Of a stretch of DNA of 34,912 nucleotides, positions 1 to 6,856 are shown piece after piece. The position numbers were made by a program, and so were the translations under genes. Under the pieces are notes generated by a model. It did not search any database. It worked only from the letters and a program-made list of their open reading frames with translations, and had not been told where the DNA came from. Numbering within the stretch: position 1 is the first letter of the stretch; each line of letters begins with the position of its first letter. The DNA is from JAXHUH01 sp034211175 (GTDB lineage Bacteria; Actinomycetota; Acidimicrobiia; Acidimicrobiales; CAIXPF01), in NCBI GenBank assembly GCA_034211175.1, contig JAXHUH010000318.1:1-34912 (forward strand), read 5' to 3'.

Positions 1-133
1 GCCGTTGCGGGCGGCGTCGGCGGGCGTGCCTGGCGATGGCGGGTCTGAGAGGGATGCGGCGCCAGCCGGTAGTGAGAGGCGGTCGTGATGAGCGGGGCCG
101 GAGCCACCGGCGCCGCGGACAGGGGGATCGAGC

Positions 134-1351
134 ATGCAGAGGACGACCAACGGATGGCGACGGAAGGTGGTGGGCGGTGCCGCTGCGGTGCTCGCCCTGG
201 GAACCATGGGGGTGGCGCCGGCGGGCGCCCAGGAGGACGGCGACGCCCCCGAGGGGGCTACGGACGGCGACATGTGCTCGGGGCTCGCGCCCGAGCAGGT
301 GGGCGTGCAGCTGTTCACCTACCGCGACGAGGTCGGTGAGGACGGGCTCGACGCGGTCGTCGCCCACATGGCCGAGGTCGGGATGACCAACATCGAGCGC
401 TTCGGCGGGACGTTCGACCTGGAGCCGGGCGACTTCGCCGAGGTGTGGCAGCGCAACGGGGTGCGGCCGGTCGGCTCCCACGGGAGCCTCGACCTCGAGG
501 GCTTCGAGGACACGCTGGCCGAGGCCGTGGCGCTCGACCAGGAGTACGTCGGTTCCGGCGGCTGGGCCGACCCGGGGTACGACACCCTGGAGGACACGCT
601 CGCCACCGCGGCGAACATGAACGCCCTCGGCGAGATGGCCCGCGAGCAGGGCCTGTGGGTCTACGGCCACAACCACGACCGCGAGTTCTCGACGGTCTAC
701 GACTACGACCTCGACGGTGACGGCGAGACGGAACGGGCCCGGGTCATCGAGATCCTGATGGCCGAGACCGACCCCGAGCTGGTCACGTTCGAGATCGACG
801 TGCACTGGGCCCGGCTCGGGATCGCCGGCGGGCGCGACGACCCGGCGCTGGCGGAGAACCTGGCCGACCCCGGCAACCAGGACGCGCTGCTCGGCTTCGC
901 CTATCGCTACGCCGACCGGATCCAGCTGCTCCACGTGAAGGACACGGCTCCGGACGGCGACTTCGCCGAGGTCGGCCGGGGGACGACCGAGTGGGCGCCG
1001 TTCTTCGAGGCCCTGCCCGACGTCGCGTACTACTTCATCGAGCACGACAGCACCGAGGACGCCTACGCCACGGCGGAGATCGGCTTCGAGTACCTGACGT
1101 GCGAGCTCGAGCTGCCCACCCAGGCGACGCCGGGCGACGACTGCGTCGAGACCGATGGCGACACCGCCGACGGCACGACCGACGGTGATCCGGGCGACGC
1201 GACCGACGACATGTCCGATGACGGCATGTCCGATGACGGCATGACTGACGACGGCATGTCCGACGACGACATGACCGACGAGGGCGGCGACGGTGCCGGG
1301 GAGATGCCGGACGCCGGCGCGGAGGACGTGCCGGCCGCTGCCACGACCTGA
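134..1351 (+). CDS. Secreted sugar phosphate isomerase/epimerase-like TIM-barrel protein
   Basis: The 405-residue product resembles the xylose isomerase-like TIM-barrel (AP endonuclease 2) superfamily. The pattern 'VGVQLFTYRDEV' near residue 56 is the usual opening strand, followed by 'GSHGSLD', 'YGHNHD', 'FEIDVHWA' and 'LLHVKD', which supply the His, Asp and Glu residues typical of the metal site. The N-terminus is a signal peptide with twin basic residues (R9-R10-K11), a hydrophobic run and a likely cut after 'APAGA' (about residue 32), so export by Tat or Sec is expected. The catalytic domain ends near residue 330. A very acidic tail with Met-Ser-Asp-Asp-Gly repeats follows. The start at 134 has an AGGGGG sequence 7 nt upstream. 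It stands alone, with a terminator-like hairpin downstream. The substrate cannot be told from sequence. Nothing convincing was seen in 1-133. Confidence 0.8.
   Translation: MQRTTNGWRRKVVGGAAAVLALGTMGVAPAGAQEDGDAPEGATDGDMCSGLAPEQVGVQLFTYRDEVGEDGLDAVVAHMAEVGMTNIERFGGTFDLEPGDFAEVWQRNGVRPVGSHGSLDLEGFEDTLAEAVALDQEYVGSGGWADPGYDTLEDTLATAANMNALGEMAREQGLWVYGHNHDREFSTVYDYDLDGDGETERARVIEILMAETDPELVTFEIDVHWARLGIAGGRDDPALAENLADPGNQDALLGFAYRYADRIQLLHVKDTAPDGDFAEVGRGTTEWAPFFEALPDVAYYFIEHDSTEDAYATAEIGFEYLTCELELPTQATPGDDCVETDGDTADGTTDGDPGDATDDMSDDGMSDDGMTDDGMSDDDMTDEGGDGAGEMPDAGAEDVPAAATT
1211..1285 (+). repeat. Five 15-bp tandem repeats coding an acidic Met-Asp tail
   Basis: Five in-frame copies of a 15-bp unit start at 1211, 1226, 1241, 1256 and 1271. 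The first two are identical (ATGTCCGATGACGGC) and the others differ at a few positions. Each encodes M-(S/T)-D-(D/E)-(G/D). The unit is a multiple of three, so copy-number changes would lengthen or shorten the tail without a frameshift. Confidence 0.9.
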
Positions 1352-1397
1352 TTCCGGCTCCGGGACGTCGCACTTGTCGCCGTCCTTGGAAAACGGC

Positions 1398-1453
1398 CCG
1401 ATGGCGCGCCGCATGCGGCGCGCCATCGGCGCGTTCTTGCCCCCTTTTCGGGG
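1398..1453 (+). terminator. Long palindrome then C4-T4-G4 hairpin, probable terminator
   Basis: Bases 1398-1429 form a perfect 32-bp palindrome (half-site CCGATGGCGCGCCGCA). A second small hairpin follows, with CCCC at 1441-1444 pairing with GGGG at 1450-1453. There is no long T tract, as is common in GC-rich actinobacteria. The position, just past the stop at 1351 and before the next promoter, suggests transcription termination. Confidence 0.55.
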
Positions 1454-1462
1454 TCGTCGCTA

Positions 1463-1484
1463 CCGTACCGATCGATCGGTACGG
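1463..1484. promoter_or_regulatory. 22-bp perfect palindrome, probable TetR operator
   Basis: A perfect 22-bp inverted repeat (half-site CCGTACCGATC) lies 26 bp upstream of the GTG start of the TetR gene at 1511. The arrangement is typical of an autoregulatory TetR-family operator. It probably controls the TetR gene and the three catabolic genes behind it. The assignment rests on position and symmetry only. Confidence 0.7.
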
Positions 1485-1510
1485 AACGGGCTCGAGGGGG
1501 CTGGGAGCAG

Positions 1511-2110
1511 GTGGCCGGCGAGGGGGCGCGGGTGCGGCGTGATCCGCACCGCAAGCGACGCATCGTGCACGCGGCCGCGGAGCTGTTCGCGGCGCAGGGC
1601 TACCACGGCGTCGGGATGAGCCAGCTCGAGAAGGCGGTCGACCTCCAGCGCGGCGCGCTCTACCACCACATCGGGAACAAGGAGGCGCTGCTCTACGAGA
1701 TCGCCGTCTCCCCGCTCCAGGAGATGGTGCGCCTCGCCTCGGAGATCGCGGCGCGGATCGACGACCCGGAGGAGCGGTTCCGGGAGCTGGCCCGGGCGAT
1801 CCTCGTCAACGTCGCCGACAACCGCCACGAGTGGACGGTCCACTACCGCGACTTCGGCTCGCTCACCGGCGAGCGGCTCGAGACGGTGCTCGCACTGCGT
1901 GGCGAGTACGAGCAGATCTGGCGGGACACGCTGCGCGCCGGCATCGAGCGCGGCCGCTTCGTCGCGCCCGACGTCGACCTCACGACCAGGGGGATCCTCG
2001 GCATGTTCAACCACACCTGGCTGTGGCTCGAGCCCGACGGGGCGGTCGATCCCCGGGAGATCGCCGACCGCTACTGCGACCTGTTCCTCACCGGCATCCG
2101 CGCCGGCTGA
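1511..2110 (+). CDS. TetR/AcrR family transcriptional regulator
   Basis: The 199-residue product has an N-terminal TetR helix-turn-helix (about residues 15-62), visible in 'RIVHAAAELFAAQGYHGVGM' and 'GALYHHIGNKEALL'. A helical ligand-binding domain follows, with 'WTVHYRDFGSLTGERLE' and 'RGILGMFNHTWLWLEP', patterns common in TetR proteins that control fatty-acid or aromatic catabolism. The start is GTG at 1511. A 22-bp palindrome lies directly upstream, and the catabolic genes begin 57 bp downstream on the same strand, so it probably represses itself and that operon until an intermediate or CoA thioester binds. The ligand is unknown. Confidence 0.9.
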   Translation: MAGEGARVRRDPHRKRRIVHAAAELFAAQGYHGVGMSQLEKAVDLQRGALYHHIGNKEALLYEIAVSPLQEMVRLASEIAARIDDPEERFRELARAILVNVADNRHEWTVHYRDFGSLTGERLETVLALRGEYEQIWRDTLRAGIERGRFVAPDVDLTTRGILGMFNHTWLWLEPDGAVDPREIADRYCDLFLTGIRAG

Positions 2111-2167
2111 CCGTCACGCCGAGCACGCCAGAAGCGCCGAGAACCAGCACTGCAGGAGGGGAGAACC

Positions 2168-3250
2168 ATGGAGTCGTTCGTCCAACTACGGCGGGGGACC
2201 ACCCCGCGCCACGTCCACCGGGACCTCGACGGCCTCAAGGACGACGAGCTCGGCCGGATGGGCTTCGTCGGCCGCCAGGCCCAGCTCTACCGGCGCAACG
2301 ATCCGTCGCGGTTCCGCTCCGAGGGCCCGATCGGCCACACCGCGCTGATCGCCGACGCGCTGACCCCGACCGACATGACCGACCCCCGCGGCGAGCCGCT
2401 GCTGCTGTTCGAGAACGACGACGTCCGGTTCCTGTTGAGCCGGCGGGCCGAGCGGATGCCGTTCCACGTGCGCAACGTCGGCGGCGACGAGCTGTTCTTC
2501 GTCCACCGCGGCCACGGTGAGCTCGAGACCGAGTTCGGCCGCATCCCCTACGAGCCCGGCGACTGGGTCCTCGTCCCCAAGGCCGTGACCTACCGCCACG
2601 TCCCGGCCGACACCGACGGCATCTTCCTGATCGTCGAGACGACCGACGAGCTGCGGACCCCCGAACCGGGCCTGCTCGGCCGCCACCACCCGTTCGACCC
2701 GACGGTGGTGTTCATCCCCGAGGCCGAGGTGTTCACCGACGGCGGCCCCGAGTGGGAGATCCGACTGACCCGCCGGGGCGAGCACGGGTCGATCTTCTAC
2801 GACCACAACCCGTGCGACGTCGAGGGCTGGAAGGGCGACTACTTCCCGTTCAAGATCAACATCCGCGACTACAACCCGATCCTGTCCGAGGGCGTGCACC
2901 TGCCGCCGACGGTGAGCCTGCTCCTCCAGGCCGAGGGCGTCGTGGTGCTCAACTTCCTGCCCCGCCCGGCCGAGTCCCGACCCGGCACCGAGCGGCTGCC
3001 GTGGTACCACCGCAACGCCGACTACGACGAGATCGCCCTGTTCCACGACGGCACGCTCCTCGGCGTCCCGATGAAGCCCGGCCTGATCACCCACAGCCCC
3101 CAGGGCATCCACCACGGTCCACCGGAGAAGGCGCGGGAGCGGTCGCGGGCCAACTTCGACGAGTACGACCGGCTCGAGTGGTCGGTGATGTCGATCGACG
3201 TGCGCCGCCCCCTGACCGTCAACCCGGCATTGGTGGAGGCCTCGGCATGA
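2168..3250 (+). CDS. Homogentisate 1,2-dioxygenase-like ring-cleaving dioxygenase
   Basis: The 360-residue cupin-type protein resembles homogentisate 1,2-dioxygenase (HGD), the iron(II) enzyme that cleaves the ring of a para-diol. Markers are 'FFVHRGHGELETEFG', 'YEPGDWVLVPKAVTYRH', 'FKINIRDYNPI', 'WYHRNADYDE' (H281, then D287/E288) and 'HSPQGIHHGPP' (H315/H316), which match the regions supplying the His-Glu-His iron ligands in HGD. Known HGDs are about 430-450 residues, so this is a short relative. The start at 2168 has a strong ribosome site (GGAGGGGAG, 4 nt upstream). Its stop overlaps the next start (ATGA). The window holds no maleylacetoacetate isomerase or fumarylacetoacetase. That, with the short length, suggests the real substrate may not be homogentisate (inference). 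Confidence 0.75.
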   Translation: MESFVQLRRGTTPRHVHRDLDGLKDDELGRMGFVGRQAQLYRRNDPSRFRSEGPIGHTALIADALTPTDMTDPRGEPLLLFENDDVRFLLSRRAERMPFHVRNVGGDELFFVHRGHGELETEFGRIPYEPGDWVLVPKAVTYRHVPADTDGIFLIVETTDELRTPEPGLLGRHHPFDPTVVFIPEAEVFTDGGPEWEIRLTRRGEHGSIFYDHNPCDVEGWKGDYFPFKINIRDYNPILSEGVHLPPTVSLLLQAEGVVVLNFLPRPAESRPGTERLPWYHRNADYDEIALFHDGTLLGVPMKPGLITHSPQGIHHGPPEKARERSRANFDEYDRLEWSVMSIDVRRPLTVNPALVEASA

Positions 3251-4413
3251 GCACCTACGAGCGGGTCCCGTTCCTGGTCGTCTTCCCCGACACGTCCAGC
3301 TCCCGTGACGTCTACGGCGGCACCGGCGACATCGTGGCCCTCGAGGGCCACCTCCTGAAGCCCGACACGCCGTCCGACACCGTGATCGTGATGATGCACC
3401 CGATCGGCGGCGGCTCGTACCTGCCGATGACGGTGGCGCTGGCCAAGGCCGGCCACCACGTCGTCTACTGCAACAGCCGCTACCGGGGCGCCGACCACGC
3501 CCTGATCATGGAGAAGGTCACCGAGGACCTCGCCGCGTGCGTCCGCCACGTGCGCGACCGGTTCGGCTACGCCAAGGTCGTCCTCGCCGGTTGGAGCGGC
3601 GGTGGAGCGCTGTCCGCGTTCTACCAGGCCGAGGCCGAGAAGCCGACGGTCACCGCGACCCCGACCGGCGAGGGCCCCGACCTCACCGCCCTCGACCTCG
3701 TCCCGGCCGACGCGGTGATGTTCCTCGCGGCCCATGTGAGCCGCCACCGCACGCTGACCGAGTGGATGGACGCGTCGATCCTCGACGAGCACGACCCGAC
3801 CGTGCGCGACCCGTCGCTCGACCTCTACGGCACGGCCGTGGCACCGCCGTACGACCAGGCGTTCCTCGACCGCTACCGCGACGCCCAGATCGCCCGGAAC
3901 CGGCGGATCACCGCGTGGGTGCGGGCCAAGCTCGCGGCCATGGAGGCGGCCGGGCGGGGCGACGAGGAGTTCGGGTTCGTCGTCCACGGCACGATGGCCG
4001 ACCCCCGCTGGCTGGACCCGGCCGTCGACCCCAACGACCGCGAGCCCGGCGTCTGCTACCTCGGCGACCCCCGGATCGTGAACAACGGGCCCGTCGGGCT
4101 CGCCCGGTTCACGACGTTGCGCAGCTGGCTGTCCCAGTGGAGCTACGACGACGCCCGCGCCGACATCGTCGACTGCGCCCCCGCCATCTCGGTACCGATC
4201 CTGGTCATCGGCAACTCGGCCGACGACGCCTGCACCCCGAGCCACACCGAGCGCATCCACGAGGCGTTCGGCGTGGTCGACAAGCAGCTGCACACGATCG
4301 CCGGCGCGACCCACTACTACGCGGGGCCCGACCAGAAGGACCAGCTCGCGGAGGCCGTCGGGATCATCGACGGCTGGCTCACCGAGCGCGGCTTCGCCGG
4401 TACGGGCGCATGA
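3247..4413 (+). CDS. Alpha/beta hydrolase
   Basis: The 388-residue protein has an alpha/beta hydrolase fold. The nucleophile elbow is G-W-S-G-G with Ser117, the oxyanion region is 'MMHPIGGGSY' (about residues 49-58), and a late His occurs in 'GATHYYAGPDQ'. 'VPILVIGNSADDACTP' probably carries the catalytic acid. The start ATG overlaps the dioxygenase stop by four bases and the stop overlaps the next start, so the three genes should be co-transcribed and translationally coupled. Placed between a ring-cleaving dioxygenase and a flavin monooxygenase, it could hydrolyse the ring-fission product, or an ester of the parent compound. The exact bond cannot be inferred from sequence. Confidence 0.8.
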   Translation: MSTYERVPFLVVFPDTSSSRDVYGGTGDIVALEGHLLKPDTPSDTVIVMMHPIGGGSYLPMTVALAKAGHHVVYCNSRYRGADHALIMEKVTEDLAACVRHVRDRFGYAKVVLAGWSGGGALSAFYQAEAEKPTVTATPTGEGPDLTALDLVPADAVMFLAAHVSRHRTLTEWMDASILDEHDPTVRDPSLDLYGTAVAPPYDQAFLDRYRDAQIARNRRITAWVRAKLAAMEAAGRGDEEFGFVVHGTMADPRWLDPAVDPNDREPGVCYLGDPRIVNNGPVGLARFTTLRSWLSQWSYDDARADIVDCAPAISVPILVIGNSADDACTPSHTERIHEAFGVVDKQLHTIAGATHYYAGPDQKDQLAEAVGIIDGWLTERGFAGTGA

Positions 4414-5612
4414 CCGGCACGGGGGGAGCCGGAGCGGGCTCCGTCGACCACGAGATGATCCTGGAGCGGTGCCGCAAGCTCGTGCCCGCGCTGGCCGAGC
4501 GGGCCGCGGAGGGGGAGCGGCTGCGGCGCCTGCCCGACGCGACCATCGCCGACGCCCACGCCGCCGACCTGTTCCGGACCGTGCTGCCCACCGCCGACGG
4601 CGGCCACGGCCTCGGCCTGTCGACCCTCGGGCACCTGACCCGGATCCTGTCGAAGGGTGACGCCTCGGCGGGGTGGACGCTGTCGTTCCTCGTGCTCCAC
4701 AACTGGCTGCTGCAGAAGTTCGGGCCCGGCACCCGGGGCGATCTCTTCGGCGACGGGAACCCGGTGCTGGCGCCGGCGCCGCTGGCCCCGACCGGGGTGG
4801 CGGTGCCGGTCGATGGTGGGTACCGCCTCGGCGGCCGCTGGGAGTGGGCGACCGGGGTCATGCACGCCGACTGGGTGATGGTCCACGCCATCGTCCAGCG
4901 CGACGCCGCCGAGCCCGAGCTGCGCTACGGGGTGGTCCCCGTCGGCGACGTCACCATCGACGACGTGTGGCACACCTCGGGCATGCGGGCCACGGGCAGC
5001 AACACCGTCGTCCTCGACGACGTGTTCGTCCCCGAGCACCGCACCGCGCTGTCGTCGGTGCTGCGGGGTGCGCCCGAGCAGGTCACCGGCGACCCCGACG
5101 TCGACTTCGCCGTCTACCCGACCGTGCCGGTGCTCGCGCTGGTCGCGTCGTCGGTCGCGCTCGGTGCCGCGGAGCGGGTGGTCGAGCTGTTCCGGGAGCG
5201 GATGGCCGTCCGGGTGCTCGCCTACTCGATGGGTGATCGCCAGGCCGATCAGCCGCTGGCCCAGTCCCGCCTGGCCTCGGCGCTGGCCACCGTGCGGTCC
5301 ACCCGGGCGATGTGGGAGGCGGCGCTGGCCGACGTCGACCGGACCTGCTCGTCGCCGGCCGGGCCGCTTCCCACCGATCGGGCCGCCGCCCGACTCGCCG
5401 CCGCCCACACGGTGCGGCTGTCGCGGGAGGTGATCGCCCAGGTGTGCGAGGGCTCGGGCGCCAGTGTCTACGCGGAGGACTCGCCGCTCCAGCGGTTCCA
5501 GCGTGATGTCGAGGTCCTCAAGGGCCACGTGATCTTCGACTGGGACCGCACGACCGAGCTGGTCGGCCGCATCGAGCTCGGCGCCGAACCCCGCCCCACC
5601 GACCTCCTCTAG
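4410..5612 (+). CDS. HsaA/HpaH-type flavin monooxygenase (acyl-CoA dehydrogenase fold)
   Basis: The 400-residue protein has the acyl-CoA dehydrogenase fold of two-component flavin-dependent monooxygenases such as HsaA (N-terminal about 20-120, middle beta domain about 120-230, C-terminal helical domain about 240-385). Telling segments are 'SKGDASAGWTLSFL', 'GGRWEWATGVMHADWVMV', 'WHTSGMRATGSNTVVLDDVFVPEHR' and 'LQRFQRDVEVLKGHV', which occur in aromatic hydroxylases of this group rather than in true acyl-CoA dehydrogenases. Such enzymes need FADH2 or FMNH2 from a separate flavin reductase, and none is encoded here. The start ATG overlaps the hydrolase stop (ATGA). Its likely role is to hydroxylate an aromatic ring before cleavage. 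An acyl-CoA dehydrogenase activity cannot be fully excluded. Confidence 0.75.
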   Translation: MTGTGGAGAGSVDHEMILERCRKLVPALAERAAEGERLRRLPDATIADAHAADLFRTVLPTADGGHGLGLSTLGHLTRILSKGDASAGWTLSFLVLHNWLLQKFGPGTRGDLFGDGNPVLAPAPLAPTGVAVPVDGGYRLGGRWEWATGVMHADWVMVHAIVQRDAAEPELRYGVVPVGDVTIDDVWHTSGMRATGSNTVVLDDVFVPEHRTALSSVLRGAPEQVTGDPDVDFAVYPTVPVLALVASSVALGAAERVVELFRERMAVRVLAYSMGDRQADQPLAQSRLASALATVRSTRAMWEAALADVDRTCSSPAGPLPTDRAAARLAAAHTVRLSREVIAQVCEGSGASVYAEDSPLQRFQRDVEVLKGHVIFDWDRTTELVGRIELGAEPRPTDLL

Positions 5613-5666
5613 TCCTGATCGTTCACGGGCACAGCCTCCACCCCCAACACCCCCGACATCCCCGTT

Positions 5667-5710
5667 CTGGCCCCACCGGAGTGCCACCGGTGGCACTCCG
5701 GTGGGGCCAG
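5667..5710. terminator. 44-bp perfect palindrome between convergent genes (copy 1)
   Basis: A perfect 44-bp inverted repeat with half-site CTGGCCCCACCGGAGTGCCA plus CC. It is preceded by CCCGTT and followed by TTCCGG. It lies between the plus-strand operon end (5612) and the minus-strand VOC gene end (5764), so it could terminate both. The identical 44 bp recurs at 6794-6837 with the flanking sequence inverted. Confidence 0.75.
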
Positions 5711-5763
5711 TTCCGGTTCGGGCGCTGGAGGGTGGCTGGGTGGTGACGGGGCGCGGCGGCCGA

Positions 5764-6144
5764 TCACTCGGGGCCGATGACGCAGAGCTCGTTGCCGGCG
5801 GGGTCCTGCAGCACCCGGGTCGTCCACTCGCCGGCCTCGGTCGTGCTGATGACGGTCGCGCCGGCGGCCACCATCTCGTCGACCATCGGGCGGGCGTGGT
5901 CGACGAACAGGTCGAGGTGGAGCCGCGCCTTGTGGACCTTCGCCTCGGGCACGGTCTGGAACGTCAGGTGGGGCGGGCCGTCGGGGGCGTCGGCCCCGTC
6001 GGGTCGCTCGATCGTGACGTACGGGCTGTCCGCCCGGTGCGGCCGTCGCCGGTAGCCGCTGAACCGCTCCCAGAACGTGGCCGCCGCATCGGCGTCGGGG
6101 CAGTCGATCGTGATCCCGATGGTGGTCGGGTGTCGCTCGCTCAC
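5764..6144 (-). CDS. VOC (glyoxalase/bleomycin resistance) family protein
   Basis: The 126-residue protein is a single vicinal-oxygen-chelate unit with two beta-alpha-beta-beta-beta modules: 'IGITIDCPDADAAATFWERF' at the start and 'RLHLDLFVDHARPMVDEMVAAGATV' in the second half. It ends with 'VLQDPAGNELCVIGPE', the usual VOC end. His and Glu residues fit a metal site or a binding pocket. GTG at 6144 is chosen because GGAGGG lies 5 nt upstream; a longer open frame runs further upstream but lacks such a site. It is divergent from the TetR gene at 6260, with two near-identical palindromes between them, so it is probably the target of that regulator. The family includes isomerases, dioxygenases and drug-binding proteins, so the activity is open. 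Confidence 0.8.
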   Translation of the reverse strand: MSERHPTTIGITIDCPDADAAATFWERFSGYRRRPHRADSPYVTIERPDGADAPDGPPHLTFQTVPEAKVHKARLHLDLFVDHARPMVDEMVAAGATVISTTEAGEWTTRVLQDPAGNELCVIGPE

Positions 6145-6169
6145 GGTTCCCTCCGAGCACGTCCGGTCA

Positions 6170-6223
6170 AGCGGAGAGGTTCTCCGCTTCCCCGCCGGGT
6201 CTAGCATGCGGAGAGGTTCTCCG
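6170..6223. promoter_or_regulatory. Doubled operator in the VOC/TetR divergent promoter
   Basis: The 16-bp sequence GCGGAGAGGTTCTCCG occurs twice, at 6171-6186 and 6208-6223. Each copy is an inverted repeat with a 3-bp centre: 8-bp arms AGCGGAGA/TCTCCGCT at 6170-6188, and 6-bp arms CGGAGA/TCTCCG at 6209-6223. The starts are 37 bp apart. Lying between divergent start codons (6144 and 6260), they are the likely binding sites of the TetR protein on both promoters. Confidence 0.8.
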
Positions 6224-6259
6224 GTTGATCGACTTCGGGACGAGAGGCGAGGTGAGGCG

Positions 6260-6784
6260 ATGAGGTCGGACGCCCGGCGCAACCGCGAGCGCCTCGTGGC
6301 TGCGGCCGCCGAGGTGATCGCCGAGTGCGGCCCGGACGCGTCCCTGAACGAGATCGCCCAGCGGGCCGGCGTGGGGGCGGGGACGCTCTATCGCCACTTC
6401 CCGACCCGCGACGAGCTCCTGGTCGCGGTGTTCACCGGCCGCATCGACACGTTGTGCGCCCTGGCCGGTGAGCTGGTGGCGGCGCGGGACCCCGACGAGG
6501 CGCTGACCGCATGGCTCGACGCGTTCCTCGTCCACTGCCTGACCGACCGGGGGCTGGCCGAGACGATCTCGCGGGCCGGGCTCGACTCCGACCTCGACTG
6601 CGCCGCCAAGATGCGCGGAGCGGCGGCCGGCCTGGTCGACGGGGCGCGGGCCGCCGGCGCGGTCCGTGCGGACGTCGAGGCCACCGACGTCCTCGAGCTC
6701 GTCATCGGGATCGCACTCGCCGCCCCCGACGCCGACCGCGCCGAGCGCCTGCTCGCCCTCACCCGGCGCGCCCTCCGCCCCTGA
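6260..6784 (+). CDS. TetR/AcrR family transcriptional regulator
   Basis: The 174-residue protein has a TetR DNA-binding domain (about residues 1-50; 'RERLVAAAAEVIAECGPDAS', 'IAQRAGVGAGTLYRHFPTRDELL') and a short all-helical ligand domain. ATG at 6260 is chosen because the helix-turn-helix begins directly after it; upstream in-frame codons run through the operator region and the VOC gene. GAGG sits 5-9 nt upstream. The gene is divergent from the VOC gene and sits downstream of two matching palindromes, a typical self-regulating local repressor. The inducing ligand cannot be guessed. A 44-bp palindrome follows the stop. Confidence 0.9.
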   Translation: MRSDARRNRERLVAAAAEVIAECGPDASLNEIAQRAGVGAGTLYRHFPTRDELLVAVFTGRIDTLCALAGELVAARDPDEALTAWLDAFLVHCLTDRGLAETISRAGLDSDLDCAAKMRGAAAGLVDGARAAGAVRADVEATDVLELVIGIALAAPDADRAERLLALTRRALRP

Positions 6785-6793
6785 CATCCCGAA

Positions 6794-6837
6794 CTGGCCC
6801 CACCGGAGTGCCACCGGTGGCACTCCGGTGGGGCCAG
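6794..6837. terminator. 44-bp perfect palindrome between convergent genes (copy 2)
   Basis: Identical over 44 bp to 5667-5710. The flanks are CCCGAA on the left and AACGGG on the right, which match the copy 1 flanks read on the opposite strand. It separates the TetR gene end (6784) from the minus-strand GH5 gene end (6857), so a bidirectional terminator role is plausible. Confidence 0.75.
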
Positions 6838-6856
6838 AACGGGTGTGGGCCGGGGG

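Noticed and set aside
2168..3250. Plain tyrosine/homogentisate degradation operon
   Set aside because: The dioxygenase is short for the family, the isomerase and fumarylacetoacetase genes are absent, and the partners are a hydrolase and an HsaA-type monooxygenase. I kept 'HGD-like' and did not give the gene the symbol hmgA.
5667..6837. Insertion sequence or transposon bounded by the 44-bp repeats
   Set aside because: No transposase or recombinase lies between them and no target-site duplication is seen. Each copy is itself a perfect palindrome between convergent genes, which fits terminators better.
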